NCBI GenBank assembly: GCA_958352845.1
Contig: CATWQC010000002.1
Span: 77,059-141,058, forward strand
Direction of reading: 5' to 3'
DNA: 64,000 nt
From: an uncultured Collinsella sp.
GTDB taxonomy: Bacteria > Actinomycetota > Coriobacteriia > Coriobacteriales > Coriobacteriaceae
Shown here: piece by piece, positions 50,031 through 59,482 of the stretch
How positions within the stretch are numbered: the stretch's first letter is position 1
Layout of the letters: each line of letters opens with the position of its first letter
Position numbers and translations under genes: made by a program
Notes under the pieces: model-generated
What the model saw: only the letters and a program-made list of their open reading frames with translations
Databases searched by the model: none
What the model was told of the DNA's origin: nothing

Positions 50031-50044
50031 GTTGATGCGTCAAC
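50031..50044. promoter_or_regulatory. Operator-like dyad 2
   Basis: GTTGA-TGCG-TCAAC shares the half-site GTTGA(T) with dyad 1. Both are in the divergent region between the hydrolase and hemolysin-III genes. Confidence 0.5.
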
Positions 50045-50151
50045 AGGCAAAGAATGGGTAAACAAAGGGCCACATATGGTGCAAATTTCGCACGTACCCA
50101 GACGCTTTGATATAGTGTTGAGAACTATTTATGTTGGAGGATGTAACCGGC

Positions 50152-50835
50152 ATGTCCGATTCGAGCGACAGTTCCAAGCCGCGACCTGGGGCCGCGGCCG
50201 TTCCGCACTACACGGTGGGCGAGGAGATCATGAACTCCGTCACCCATGGTGTCGGTTGCCTGCTGGGCATCGCAGGCCTTGTGCTCCTGATCGTATTTGC
50301 CGCTCTTCGCGGTGGCGGTCCGGCGCATATGGCCGCGGCAATCGTCTACGGCGCCAGCATTATTCTCGAATACCTTGCCTCCACGCTCTACCATGCGATT
50401 CAGCCCGCGGGCGCCAAGCGCGTGTTTCGCATTATCGACCACAGCTGCATCTACCTGCTCATTGCCGGCAGCTATACGCCGTTTTGCCTCATCACGCTGG
50501 CGAACGACGGTGGCCCCGTGCTGTTTTTTGCCGTATGGGCCATCGCCATTATCGGCATCGCCCTCGAGTGCTTTTTGCGCGAGCGCCAGCCGCATTGGGT
50601 GAGCGGCCTGGTCTATCTGCTGATGGGCTGGCTCGTCGTCTTTAGGCTGCCCGAGCTCGTGTCGCTGCTCAACCCCGTGGCACTTGCCCTGCTCGCTGTC
50701 GGCGGCGTGTGCTACACCGTGGGCGTGCCGTTCTACATCGCCAAAAACGTGCGCTACCTGCACAGCGTATTTCACCTGTGGGTGCTCGCCGGCAGCATCT
50801 TCCAGTTCATGGCGGTGATCCTCTTCGTAATCTAG
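50152..50835 (+). CDS. Hemolysin III / TrhA (PAQR-like) membrane protein
   Basis: 227 residues, seven predicted helices. PAQR landmarks are present: VGEEIMNSVTHGVGCLLG, STLYHAI, IDHSCIYLLIAGSYTPF and HSVFHLWVLAGS; the conserved Asp and His residues are the presumed metal site. Bacterial members are linked to membrane fluidity homeostasis; 'hemolysin' is a historical name. ATG at 50152 has GGAGG 11 bases upstream, a long spacing. Confidence 0.92.
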   Translation: MSDSSDSSKPRPGAAAVPHYTVGEEIMNSVTHGVGCLLGIAGLVLLIVFAALRGGGPAHMAAAIVYGASIILEYLASTLYHAIQPAGAKRVFRIIDHSCIYLLIAGSYTPFCLITLANDGGPVLFFAVWAIAIIGIALECFLRERQPHWVSGLVYLLMGWLVVFRLPELVSLLNPVALALLAVGGVCYTVGVPFYIAKNVRYLHSVFHLWVLAGSIFQFMAVILFVI

Positions 50836-50949
50836 CGATCGCGCCTGTGCCCGCGGACCCATCCAAGCGGCCGTCGGGCGCAACTGCCCTATCCGTCACC
50901 TACGCTTACTACCTAACGTCCCGAATCTTGGAGGTTCGAGAAACTCCCG

Positions 50950-52323
<1,374 letters not shown>

Positions 52324-52347
52324 GGCAAGGAAGAGTAGGGGAGAGTT

Positions 52348-53193
52348 ATGGCAGGCCTGTTCAACATCCTTAAGGTCACCGTCAGCGAGGACAAGATCTG
52401 CGCGCATGTGCTGGTGAACCCCGGCATGCCGCTCATGACCTCGGAGGATATCGAGGCCACGGCGCGCGTGTATTACCTGGTGCCGGCGATTGCCAAGCAC
52501 CTGTGTCTGGGAGATTCCGGTCGCGAGTTCCAGGACTGCATGGGCCAGACCGAGCTTTGCCACCTGCTTGAGCATGTGACGGTCGAGCTCATGAACGAGA
52601 CCGGCCTTGCGGGCAGCATTTCGTGCGGCCGCACCCGCGTGAGCGAGCACGACGAGCGCGTCTTTGAGATTGAGCTTTCGTGCCCCGATGATGCGCTGGC
52701 CATCGGTGCGCTGTCTTCGGCCACCTTTATGATGGACTGGGCCTACCTGCACTCCGACCAGCCGGCTCCCGACGTGGAGGGCACGGTCGCGGGCCTGCGC
52801 AACCTGGTGCTGGGCATGCGTGCCGAGGCCGAGGGCAAAGATCCGCACGAGGCCGTCGCCGCCGCGAATGGCGAGGGCGTGGCAGAGGATGCTGTTGAGG
52901 ACGACGCCGCTGTTGACGGTGAAACCGCCGCCGAGCCCGTTTCCGATACGGTCGCCGGGCCTGAGTCCGAGCCTGCCGAGTACCAGGGCGTTCCCAGTTT
53001 TGACGACGAGCCGCAGGTGGCTATTGATACCGAAGGCGCGACCGTCGAGAGCCACGAGGTCCCCGCTGCCGTCTTTGGCGGTGCGGCAACGGTTCCGGCA
53101 GGACCTGCGCATGAGGGCGGTCTGCCGCTCGTGGACGGCGCCGGCGAGGACCCGGGTGCCACGGTGGCCATGCCGGCTATGCCCCAGGAGTAG
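52348..53193 (+). CDS. Stand-alone cyanophycin-synthetase-N-like protein with acidic tail
   Basis: 281 residues. The first ~150 resemble the N-terminal domain of cyanophycin synthetases: an EDIEATARVYYLVPAIAKHL stretch, then CHLLEHVTVELMNETGLAGS, followed by an (alpha/beta) part. The ATP-grasp and Mur-ligase domains that make polymer are absent. The last ~130 residues are Glu/Asp/Ala/Pro-rich and probably disordered. It starts 24 bases after the CNNM-like gene, probably cotranscribed. Function unknown. Confidence 0.65.
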   Translation: MAGLFNILKVTVSEDKICAHVLVNPGMPLMTSEDIEATARVYYLVPAIAKHLCLGDSGREFQDCMGQTELCHLLEHVTVELMNETGLAGSISCGRTRVSEHDERVFEIELSCPDDALAIGALSSATFMMDWAYLHSDQPAPDVEGTVAGLRNLVLGMRAEAEGKDPHEAVAAANGEGVAEDAVEDDAAVDGETAAEPVSDTVAGPESEPAEYQGVPSFDDEPQVAIDTEGATVESHEVPAAVFGGAATVPAGPAHEGGLPLVDGAGEDPGATVAMPAMPQE

Positions 53194-53272
53194 GCCTAGG
53201 CGTTTATCACCATCACATACCTGCGCTTTTACCGTACGCAGATGAGCGGGGCGGCAAGTGTTGCGCTGCGGG

Positions 53273-53278
53273 TATAAT
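53273..53278 (+). promoter_or_regulatory. -10 box upstream of the YtxH gene
   Basis: A perfect TATAAT 51 bases before the YtxH start. No good -35 box is seen at the usual distance. Confidence 0.45.
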
Positions 53279-53329
53279 GGACAGCATTCAAACGGTGGGC
53301 ACCGAGGTGCCCGCAGGAGAGGAATGATC

Positions 53330-53719
53330 ATGGGAAAGACTTTCAGCTTTGTCTCCGGCGCGCTCTTTGGTGCTGCCGCCGGCGCTATCATCGGCGTTGC
53401 CCTGGCCCCGCGTTCGGGTGCCGAGACCCGCGCCATGGCTGCCGATATCGCCAACGATGCTTGGGATAACATGCGCGACACCTACGAGCACGGTGCCGAG
53501 GAGGCCCGCGCCGCGGTTAGTGACTTCGGCCCGATGGTCGACGCCAAGACCGATGACCTGCGTGCCAAGGTCGACTTGGCCCGCGAGCGCATGGACCAAC
53601 TGCGCGAGCAGCTCAACGATGCCATCTCGGGTGGCAACGTGACGCCCGCCGCCGATGTCGTGGTCGAGAACGCCGTCGAGGCCGACGCCGAGGCTGCGGA
53701 GCCTTCGACCGAGGCATAA
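53330..53719 (+). CDS. YtxH-domain membrane protein
   Basis: 129 residues. GKTFSFVSGALFGAAAGAIIGVALAPRSGAETR is the typical YtxH glycine-rich helix; a long amphipathic coil (DDLRAKVDLARERMDQLREQL) and acidic tail follow. Such proteins are small membrane-attached, stress-associated proteins of unknown mechanism. ATG at 53330 is used because AGGAGAGGA sits 7 bases upstream; ATG 53324 is too close. It overlaps the next gene by one base. Confidence 0.87.
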   Translation: MGKTFSFVSGALFGAAAGAIIGVALAPRSGAETRAMAADIANDAWDNMRDTYEHGAEEARAAVSDFGPMVDAKTDDLRAKVDLARERMDQLREQLNDAISGGNVTPAADVVVENAVEADAEAAEPSTEA

Positions 53720-54474
53720 TGCGCACCGGGGATTTTGTCGGCATCAAGGTTTACCGCAAGCCCGCCGAGGACAAGCGTACTAAAAAGGACGGCACGCCGC
53801 GCAGCCCCAAAAAGCTCGGTAAGATTCACTTTCCGGTCTTTTCGCCGGGCGGCACGCGCGTGGTGGGATTTATGGTTCGCCAGTCCGATATCGCGGGCAT
53901 GATCGAGCGCCCCGACCGGTTTGTGGCGCTCGATGCCATCGGTGTCTACGAGGGCGCCATCGCGGTCGATGACGCCAAGGGCACCTACGATGCCGCCGCT
54001 GCCAAGCGCCTCGATATCAACCTGGACGACTGCATTATCTGGGTCGGTATGGATGTGCGCACGGAATCGGGCGATGTCGTGGGCTATTGCTCGGATGTTG
54101 AGTTCAAACCGCGTTCGGGCATTGTGCAGACGTTCTATGTGACCGCCAGCGCCGCATCGAGCATGTTGGTGGGCGACACGCAGGTGCCGCCGACGATGTT
54201 GCGCGGCTACGATAACGGCGCGATGATCGTCTCGGATGAGGTCAAGACGCTCGGGTATTCGGGCGGTGTGGCCGCCAAGGCTGCCGAGGCGAGTGTCGTG
54301 GTGGGCGATAAGGTCAAAAAGGGTGCCAGGGTGCTCGACGACAAGGGTTCGGTTGCCGTTGACAAGGGCAGTCGCGCACTGGGCAAGCAGCTCGGCAAGA
54401 CGCGCGGCATGTTCAAGGCCTTTAAGGATGAATATCAAAAGGCGAGCGGGAGCTCGTCGAAAGCTAACAAATAG
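53719..54474 (+). CDS. PRC-barrel-like protein
   Basis: 251 residues. Two beta-rich stretches look like PRC barrels: about 10-95 (KLGKIHFPVFSPGGTRVVGFMV) and 105-150 (IWVGMDVRTESGDVVGYCSD). The C-terminal third is Lys/Ala/Gly-rich (VVVGDKVKKGARVLDDKGS...), probably helical. No membrane segment. The start overlaps the YtxH stop by one base, indicating a functional pair, perhaps at the cell envelope. The MgtE-N protein at 56279 also starts with a PRC-like domain. Confidence 0.7.
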   Translation: MRTGDFVGIKVYRKPAEDKRTKKDGTPRSPKKLGKIHFPVFSPGGTRVVGFMVRQSDIAGMIERPDRFVALDAIGVYEGAIAVDDAKGTYDAAAAKRLDINLDDCIIWVGMDVRTESGDVVGYCSDVEFKPRSGIVQTFYVTASAASSMLVGDTQVPPTMLRGYDNGAMIVSDEVKTLGYSGGVAAKAAEASVVVGDKVKKGARVLDDKGSVAVDKGSRALGKQLGKTRGMFKAFKDEYQKASGSSSKANK

Positions 54475-54495
54475 CGACATACCAAACGATGGGAG

Positions 54496-54525
54496 GCGAG
54501 CCGGAGACATGTAACTCCGGCTCGC
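54496..54525 (+). terminator. Terminator-like hairpin
   Basis: GCGAGCCGGAG / CTCCGGCTCGC with an 8-base loop and a GTGTTT tail, between the PRC-barrel and deacetylase-like genes. Confidence 0.65.
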
Positions 54526-54546
54526 TGTGTTTATGGGGGAGGGCAC

Positions 54547-55950
54547 ATGCGCCAAAACGGATCCAATATTAACGGGCGATCGAGTGCGCGTCCGACGGCG
54601 CGTCGCGACTTGGGGCAGCTGCCCAGCGGCCAGCGCCGTCGTCGTAAGCCCGGCGCGGTGTACCTCAACCACAGCCGTGGGTTTAGCGATCGCAGTGCAC
54701 GCATCGGCAACGGGCGTTCGCCTCGCCGTTCGTCTCGCCTGCCCTACGCGCTCATCGCCGTGGGCTGCGCGTTCGTACTGTTTGTCGCCGCCGTCGTGGG
54801 CTACATCAACCGTAGCGTGGACGTCGTGCTCAACGGAGAACAGACTGCGGTACGCGTGGGCTCTACGCTGCAGACGCTTATCGACGATCAGGAGCTGACC
54901 GACACCTATTCCGCCGGCGACCTGCTGGCGGTCGACGACAGTGTGCTCAAACGCCGTGGCGGCGAAAAGCTGTCGGTGAAGGTTGACGGCAAGCGTGTAA
55001 AGCAGGGCAAGTGGGATAGTCGCGAGCTTACCGGCGGCGAGAAGATCACGATTAAAGATGGCCGCAACGTCTACGAGAAGCACAAGGTGCAGGCTACGAC
55101 CATCGAGCCCAAGCTCAAAGTCGAGGGCACGGGCGCCATCGAGTACGTGCAAACCTGGGGCGTCCAGGGTCGTTCCGAGGTGTGGGTCGGCGAACAGTCG
55201 GGTAAGACGCAGGACCGCGGCGAGGTTGTGCCCGCCACCGATTGCGTTGTTGCGTGCGCCAGCGTGGCGCCCAAGGGCAACAAAAAGTACGTGGCACTGA
55301 CGTTTGACGAGGGTCCGAGCGGCGCCACCAAACAGATCTTGCAGGTGCTCAAGGAAAAGGGCGTCACCGCGACGTTCTTCCTTTCGGGCGATGCGGCCGA
55401 GGCCTCGCCTGCTACGGCCAAGGCGATTGTCGATGCCGGATGTGAGATCGGCTCCAACAGCTACAGCGACGATTCGCTCAAGGGTCAGGACCTTGAGGCG
55501 GTACGCGAACAGATCACGAAAGGCACCGACGCCATCAAGTCGGCGACCGGCGTGAAGACGATGCTGCTGCGTGCCCCGTACGCCGCCTTTGACGAGCAAA
55601 ACTGGATCGACTCGATGGATTTGGTGTCCGCGGTGGTCTCGTGGAATATCGATTCGGGCGATTGGCTGCTTAACGGTGCCGACGAGCAGGTCTCGACGGT
55701 GCTGGATTCGGTGACGCCGGGCAATATCGTGCTGCTCACCGATAGCGATGATTGCTCCGAGCAGACGCTCGAGGCGCTGCCGCAGATTATCGACGGGCTT
55801 ATTGCCGACGGCTACAAGATCGTGACGCTCAGCGACCTGGTCAAGACGGACACGGCATTGAGCAAAAAGCTCACCTCGCTGACGAAGGTCACCATGCCCA
55901 AGGACGCCGTGTTCCCCCAACTTGCCGAGGACGAAGATACCACAGAGTAG
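54547..55950 (+). CDS. Polysaccharide-deacetylase-like protein with lost catalytic residues
   Basis: 467 residues. A basic cytosolic part, one helix (LPYALIAVGCAFVLFVAAVVG, ~65-87), an all-beta region near 90-200 and a NodB fold from ~245. NodB motif 1 is TFDEGPS (second Asp, a metal ligand, is Glu255); motif 2 is NSYSD in place of H(S/T)xxxH, so both metal-binding His are Asn304 and Asp308; the RxPY (RAPY) and DSGDW motifs remain; motif 5 has LLTD, Thr398 replacing the usual His. A deacetylase activity therefore seems unlikely; a binding or regulatory role at the wall is possible. Confidence 0.85.
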   Translation: MRQNGSNINGRSSARPTARRDLGQLPSGQRRRRKPGAVYLNHSRGFSDRSARIGNGRSPRRSSRLPYALIAVGCAFVLFVAAVVGYINRSVDVVLNGEQTAVRVGSTLQTLIDDQELTDTYSAGDLLAVDDSVLKRRGGEKLSVKVDGKRVKQGKWDSRELTGGEKITIKDGRNVYEKHKVQATTIEPKLKVEGTGAIEYVQTWGVQGRSEVWVGEQSGKTQDRGEVVPATDCVVACASVAPKGNKKYVALTFDEGPSGATKQILQVLKEKGVTATFFLSGDAAEASPATAKAIVDAGCEIGSNSYSDDSLKGQDLEAVREQITKGTDAIKSATGVKTMLLRAPYAAFDEQNWIDSMDLVSAVVSWNIDSGDWLLNGADEQVSTVLDSVTPGNIVLLTDSDDCSEQTLEALPQIIDGLIADGYKIVTLSDLVKTDTALSKKLTSLTKVTMPKDAVFPQLAEDEDTTE

Positions 55951-55958
55951 TCATTGGG

Positions 55959-55987
55959 TAGTCATTTAAGAACGTCCCCAATGACTA
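55959..55987. repeat. GGGGACAG-family hairpin
   Basis: TAGTCATT ... AATGACTA enclosing GTCCCC, beginning 8 bases after the deacetylase-like stop codon. An extra TAGTCATTGG half lies at 55948-55957 and includes the stop codon. Confidence 0.65.
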
Positions 55988-56064
55988 TGTCACGGATGCG
56001 TCAGCGTTTGGTATGCCTGCAATGTGCAGCGCATAAATTCGATGCCGCAGGGCGATGCTGATGC

Positions 56065-56262
56065 TATAGTTACTGCGGTTAATGAGGGTCAAGAGAAAGG
56101 TTACAGGTGAAATCCAAACCTCGACCATACAGTCGATGACCCCATGCAGGTGCTTTTTGCGCATGCACGGGGTGTAAGCGTCGAGCGGCGTGCCGCCCGC
56201 GCATGCGTATACATATCCAGAAGCCCCCGGACGTCGCACATGCGGCCGCGTCCGGAGGAATA
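56065..56262 (+). promoter_or_regulatory. Promoter -10 and structured leader of the MgtE-N/NRAMP-like operon
   Basis: TATAGT (56065-56070) precedes a ~190-base leader. GGGTCA (56086-56091) pairs with TGACCC (56137-56142) and closes a junction holding hairpins AGGTT/AACCT (56098-56121) and TCGAC/GTCGA (56121-56136). The same TGACCC overlaps ACCCCATGCA, which can pair instead with TGCACGGGGT (56164-56173). The two folds exclude each other, as in a riboswitch. I could not match it to the M-box or another known class by eye. Confidence 0.45.
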
Positions 56263-56295
56263 ATGATGGGGAGCACCATTGAATTATCTGAGTGA
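56263..56295 (+). CDS. Possible 10-codon leader peptide
   Basis: ATG at 56263 is preceded by GGAGG (56254-56258) and encodes MMGSTIELSE then TGA. It overlaps the TTG start of the next gene in another frame and ends one base before an in-frame ATG (56297) of that gene, so translation of the two could be coupled. Too short for independent proof. Confidence 0.35.
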   Translation: MMGSTIELSE

Positions 56296-58123
56296 GATGC
56301 TCAAATTGCCGGTCTTGGACGTCGATGGAGAAAAGCTCGGCGTGGTGAACGATTTTGGTATTGCTACCGGCGAAGTTTTTCCGCACGTGACGTCGCTCGC
56401 GTTCCGCGGTCCCGGCAAGACGCCGTTTATGATCAGCTGGCGCAAATGGGTCGACCGTATCGACGAGACGGGTGTACACCTTAAGACGTCGGCCACCGAA
56501 ATCCGTTTTTCGTACCTGCAGCCGACCGAACTCTTGCTTGCCCGCGACGTGCTCAACAAGCAGATTGTCGACACGCAGGGCATGAAGGTCGTGCGCGTAA
56601 ACGACATCAAGTTTTCCATGTCGGGCGAAAACCAGCTGCGCCTGCTGGGCGCCGAGGTCGGTGCCCGCGGTCTGCTGCGCGCCATCAGCCCCGCGCTCGA
56701 GCATATCGTCGAAGGCTTTATGAAGCACCTGGGCAAGCCGCTCAGTGAGGACATCATCGCTTGGTCCTACATGGACCTGCTCGACCGCTCGACCAAGAAC
56801 ATTCAACTCTCGGTGTCGCACAAGACGCTCGGCGAGCTGCACCCTGCCGACATCGCCGACATTATCGAGCAGCTCGACCCGCGCCTGCGTGCGCAGGTGT
56901 TTGCGCAGCTCGATACTGCCCAGGCCGCCGAGGCCATCTCGGAGTTCGATGACGACGAGCTTATGACCGAGATGCTCGAGGGCCTGTCCGATACCGACGC
57001 ATCGTCGATGCTGGCCATGATGGACCCGGACGACGCTGCCGACCTGATCGACGAACTCGATTATGAGAAGGCCGAGAAGCTCCTGCGCCTGATGGGCGTC
57101 AAGGAGGAGAAGGCGATTCGTAATCTGCTGGGCTACGAGGACAACACCGCCGGCCGCATCATGACCTCGGAGTTTGTCTCGCTGCCCGCCACGGCGACGG
57201 TCGGCGACGCCATCGAGGCGATTCGCAAGCTCGACGAGGACTTTGAGAGCGTCTATTACGTCTATACCGAGGACCCGAGCGGCATGCTGACGGGCGTGCT
57301 TTCGCTGCGCACGCTGATCGTGGCCGACCGCGACGCCACGCTGGGCCAGCTCGCCTATCGCGATCTGGTCTACGTGTCACCCGACGAGGACCAGGAAGAC
57401 GTGACGGACGAGATGACCAAGTACGACCTGGTTGCCATCCCTGTCTGCGACGAGAACCGTCATATCCTGGGCATCGTGACCTTCGACGACGCCATGGACG
57501 TTATTGCCGAGGAGCATCAGGAGGACCTGCAGATCGCCGGTGTCGGCTCGGGCGATAGCGCGTCGGACGACTCGACGAACGTGCTCAGCTGGTTCGTGCA
57601 TCGTCAGTACTGGGTCGTCGTGTGGGGCATCGCCTCGTGCATCATGGCAACGGTGCTGGGGACGGCGCTGGGCTCCGCGCATTTGGTGGTGTTCCCCATG
57701 TGCGCCATGCCGCTCGTGTTGCTGGCTGCCTCGCGTATGGTGTCGTTCGTCAAGAACTACTTCCTGGAGTATGACGGTCACGACGACGAGCCCAAGCCGT
57801 ATCTGGGGTTCTTCTTCCAGAGCACGGGCATGGGCCTGATTCTGTCACTCGTGACCTATCTGTGCGCCCAGCTGGTGCGCACCGCTGCGTTCCCCGATGC
57901 GCCCATGTTTGAGGAGCAACTCTTTACCGGGTGCTTTAATATCGCTGCCATCATTTGCCTGGTTGGCAACATGAGCGCCGTGATTTACCTGATGGTGCTG
58001 TTCTGGCGTGACGAGCATGACCTCAACACGTCGGGCACCGCCATGAACGTTATTGCCGTCATGATCTCGTGCGTAGCGTACTGCGCCGCTGCGGTGCTGC
58101 TCACCATGTCGGTCATGGGGTAG
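56279..58123 (+). CDS. PRC-barrel / MgtE-N / CBS-pair / membrane protein
   Basis: 614 residues from TTG at 56279 (GGGGAG 5 bases upstream); ATG at 56297 is the alternative start. Order: a PRC-like beta domain (1-~95), a helical linker, MgtE intracellular N domain (~185-285: LHPADIADIIEQLDPRLRAQVF, MDPDDAADLIDELD), two CBS domains (~300-420: AGRIMTSEFVSLPATATVGDA, YDLVAIPVCDENRHILGIV) and about five membrane helices (~440-614) unlike the canonical MgtE pore. MgtE-N and CBS domains sense Mg2+ or nucleotides. The NRAMP-like gene starts 8 bases downstream, so it may regulate or assist that transporter. Confidence 0.85.
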   Translation: MNYLSEMLKLPVLDVDGEKLGVVNDFGIATGEVFPHVTSLAFRGPGKTPFMISWRKWVDRIDETGVHLKTSATEIRFSYLQPTELLLARDVLNKQIVDTQGMKVVRVNDIKFSMSGENQLRLLGAEVGARGLLRAISPALEHIVEGFMKHLGKPLSEDIIAWSYMDLLDRSTKNIQLSVSHKTLGELHPADIADIIEQLDPRLRAQVFAQLDTAQAAEAISEFDDDELMTEMLEGLSDTDASSMLAMMDPDDAADLIDELDYEKAEKLLRLMGVKEEKAIRNLLGYEDNTAGRIMTSEFVSLPATATVGDAIEAIRKLDEDFESVYYVYTEDPSGMLTGVLSLRTLIVADRDATLGQLAYRDLVYVSPDEDQEDVTDEMTKYDLVAIPVCDENRHILGIVTFDDAMDVIAEEHQEDLQIAGVGSGDSASDDSTNVLSWFVHRQYWVVVWGIASCIMATVLGTALGSAHLVVFPMCAMPLVLLAASRMVSFVKNYFLEYDGHDDEPKPYLGFFFQSTGMGLILSLVTYLCAQLVRTAAFPDAPMFEEQLFTGCFNIAAIICLVGNMSAVIYLMVLFWRDEHDLNTSGTAMNVIAVMISCVAYCAAAVLLTMSVMG

Positions 58124-58131
58124 GTGGTCGC

Positions 58132-59394
58132 GTGCAAAATACGAAGCAAAAGCCGGGCACCAAGCAAAAGCTGACCATCGCGGCCATCTTTGGCGCCATG
58201 GGCCCCGGTCTTCTGGCGGCGCTTTCGGGCAATGACGCTGGCGGCATCGCCACGTATTCCAGCGCGGGCGCCAGCTATGGCTATAAGATGCTCTGGATGC
58301 TTCCCGTCATGACCGTGCTGCTTATCGTGACGCAGGAGACCGCGGCGCGCTGCGGATGCGTCACGGGTAAGGGCCTGGCGTCGCTCATTCGCGAGCGCTT
58401 TGGCGTGCGCAAGAGCGTGCTGGCCATGGCGGCGCTGTTGATCGCCAACACGGCGGTGACCATCTCGGAGTTCGCGGGTATCGCGAGCGGCCTTGCTCTG
58501 TTTGGCGTGCCGGCGAGCATCTCGGTGCCGTTGGTGGCGCTGCTGGTGTGGATGCTTACCATGTCGGGTAGTTTCCAGCGCATCGAGAAGATTCTGCTGC
58601 TGGTAAGCTGCGTGTTCGTGACCTACATCGTCGCCGCGTTTATGGCCGGCCCCAACTGGGGCGAGGTCGCGGTCGACTTGGTCGTCCCCAATATTCAGAA
58701 CGATCCCAGCTACGTGTCGCTCGTGGTCGCAACGATCGGTACCACCATCGCACCGTGGATGATCTTCTTGGCTCAGAACAACGTGGTCGATAAGAATGCG
58801 GGCGAGGACGACATCGTGTTGCAGCGTATTGATACCGTGAGCGGCTCGCTTGCCGCCGATGTTATTGCCGGCTTTATTATCATCACGACCGGTACGGTGT
58901 TGTTCCCGGCGGGCATTCAGATTAGCGATGCCGCCGATGCCGCCCGCGCACTGGAGCCCATCGCGGGCCAGTGGTCCACGGTACTGTTTGCCTCGGGCCT
59001 GGTCGCGGCGAGCTTCTTGGCCGCCTGCGTGCTGCCGGGCGTTACGTCGAGCGCTATCTGCGAGGCATTTGGCTGGGAGCGCGGTGCCGACCGCAGCTGG
59101 GACGAGGCCCCGGTTTATCGCGGCATCATTACGGCCATCATCGGTATCTCTGCCGTGCTGGTGCTTATGCCCGGCGTCGATCTGTTCCAGATTATGATGA
59201 CCTCGCAGGTCATCAATGGCGTGCTACTGCCCGTGGTTCTGGTGTTCCAGGTGGTTATCGCCGCCGACCGTCACATCATGGGTGCCAACCGCAATGGCCG
59301 CGTGTGGAACGTGCTCACTTGGGCGACTATCGCCGTGATTACGGTGCTGACAGTCGTCATGTTTGTGCTGCAAGCGATGGGCTACAGCGCTTAA
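58132..59394 (+). CDS. NRAMP-family divalent metal transporter, possibly Mg2+-type (NRMT-like)
   Basis: 420 residues, eleven helices. In helix 1 the usual DPGN metal motif is replaced by SGNDAGG, and helix 6 has TIAPWMIFLAQNN. This resembles the NRAMP-related magnesium transporter group described from Eggerthella more than Mn2+/Fe2+ MntH proteins. Substrate is therefore Mg2+ or Mn2+, by inference. GTG at 58132 is the start; it lies 8 bases after the MgtE-N gene. Confidence 0.85.
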   Translation: MQNTKQKPGTKQKLTIAAIFGAMGPGLLAALSGNDAGGIATYSSAGASYGYKMLWMLPVMTVLLIVTQETAARCGCVTGKGLASLIRERFGVRKSVLAMAALLIANTAVTISEFAGIASGLALFGVPASISVPLVALLVWMLTMSGSFQRIEKILLLVSCVFVTYIVAAFMAGPNWGEVAVDLVVPNIQNDPSYVSLVVATIGTTIAPWMIFLAQNNVVDKNAGEDDIVLQRIDTVSGSLAADVIAGFIIITTGTVLFPAGIQISDAADAARALEPIAGQWSTVLFASGLVAASFLAACVLPGVTSSAICEAFGWERGADRSWDEAPVYRGIITAIIGISAVLVLMPGVDLFQIMMTSQVINGVLLPVVLVFQVVIAADRHIMGANRNGRVWNVLTWATIAVITVLTVVMFVLQAMGYSA

Positions 59395-59412
59395 CGCCCA
59401 CTTTTGCTTCCG

Positions 59413-59447
59413 AACAGGCCGCAGCGATGGGCTGCGGCCTGTTTTTT
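59413..59447 (+). terminator. Terminator of the metal transporter operon
   Basis: AACAGGCCGCAGC / GCTGCGGCCTGTT followed by T5-6, 18 bases after the stop. Confidence 0.9.
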
Positions 59448-59482
59448 GTCTGCTATAGGGTGTTAGTTATATAGCAATGGAC

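Noticed and set aside
50152..50835. Haemolysin toxin
   Set aside because: The hemolysin III name is historical; motifs are those of PAQR/TrhA membrane homeostasis proteins, not a secreted toxin.
53482..55920. 812-codon open frame on the minus strand
   Set aside because: Antisense to the YtxH, PRC-barrel and deacetylase-like genes; no recognisable motifs.
56086..56250. M-box Mg2+ riboswitch
   Set aside because: The conserved M-box words could not be aligned by eye; kept as an unclassified structured leader.
55985..56842. 285-codon open frame on the minus strand
   Set aside because: It overlaps the MgtE-N gene and its leader on the other strand, and the sequence there is better explained by RNA structure and the PRC-like domain.
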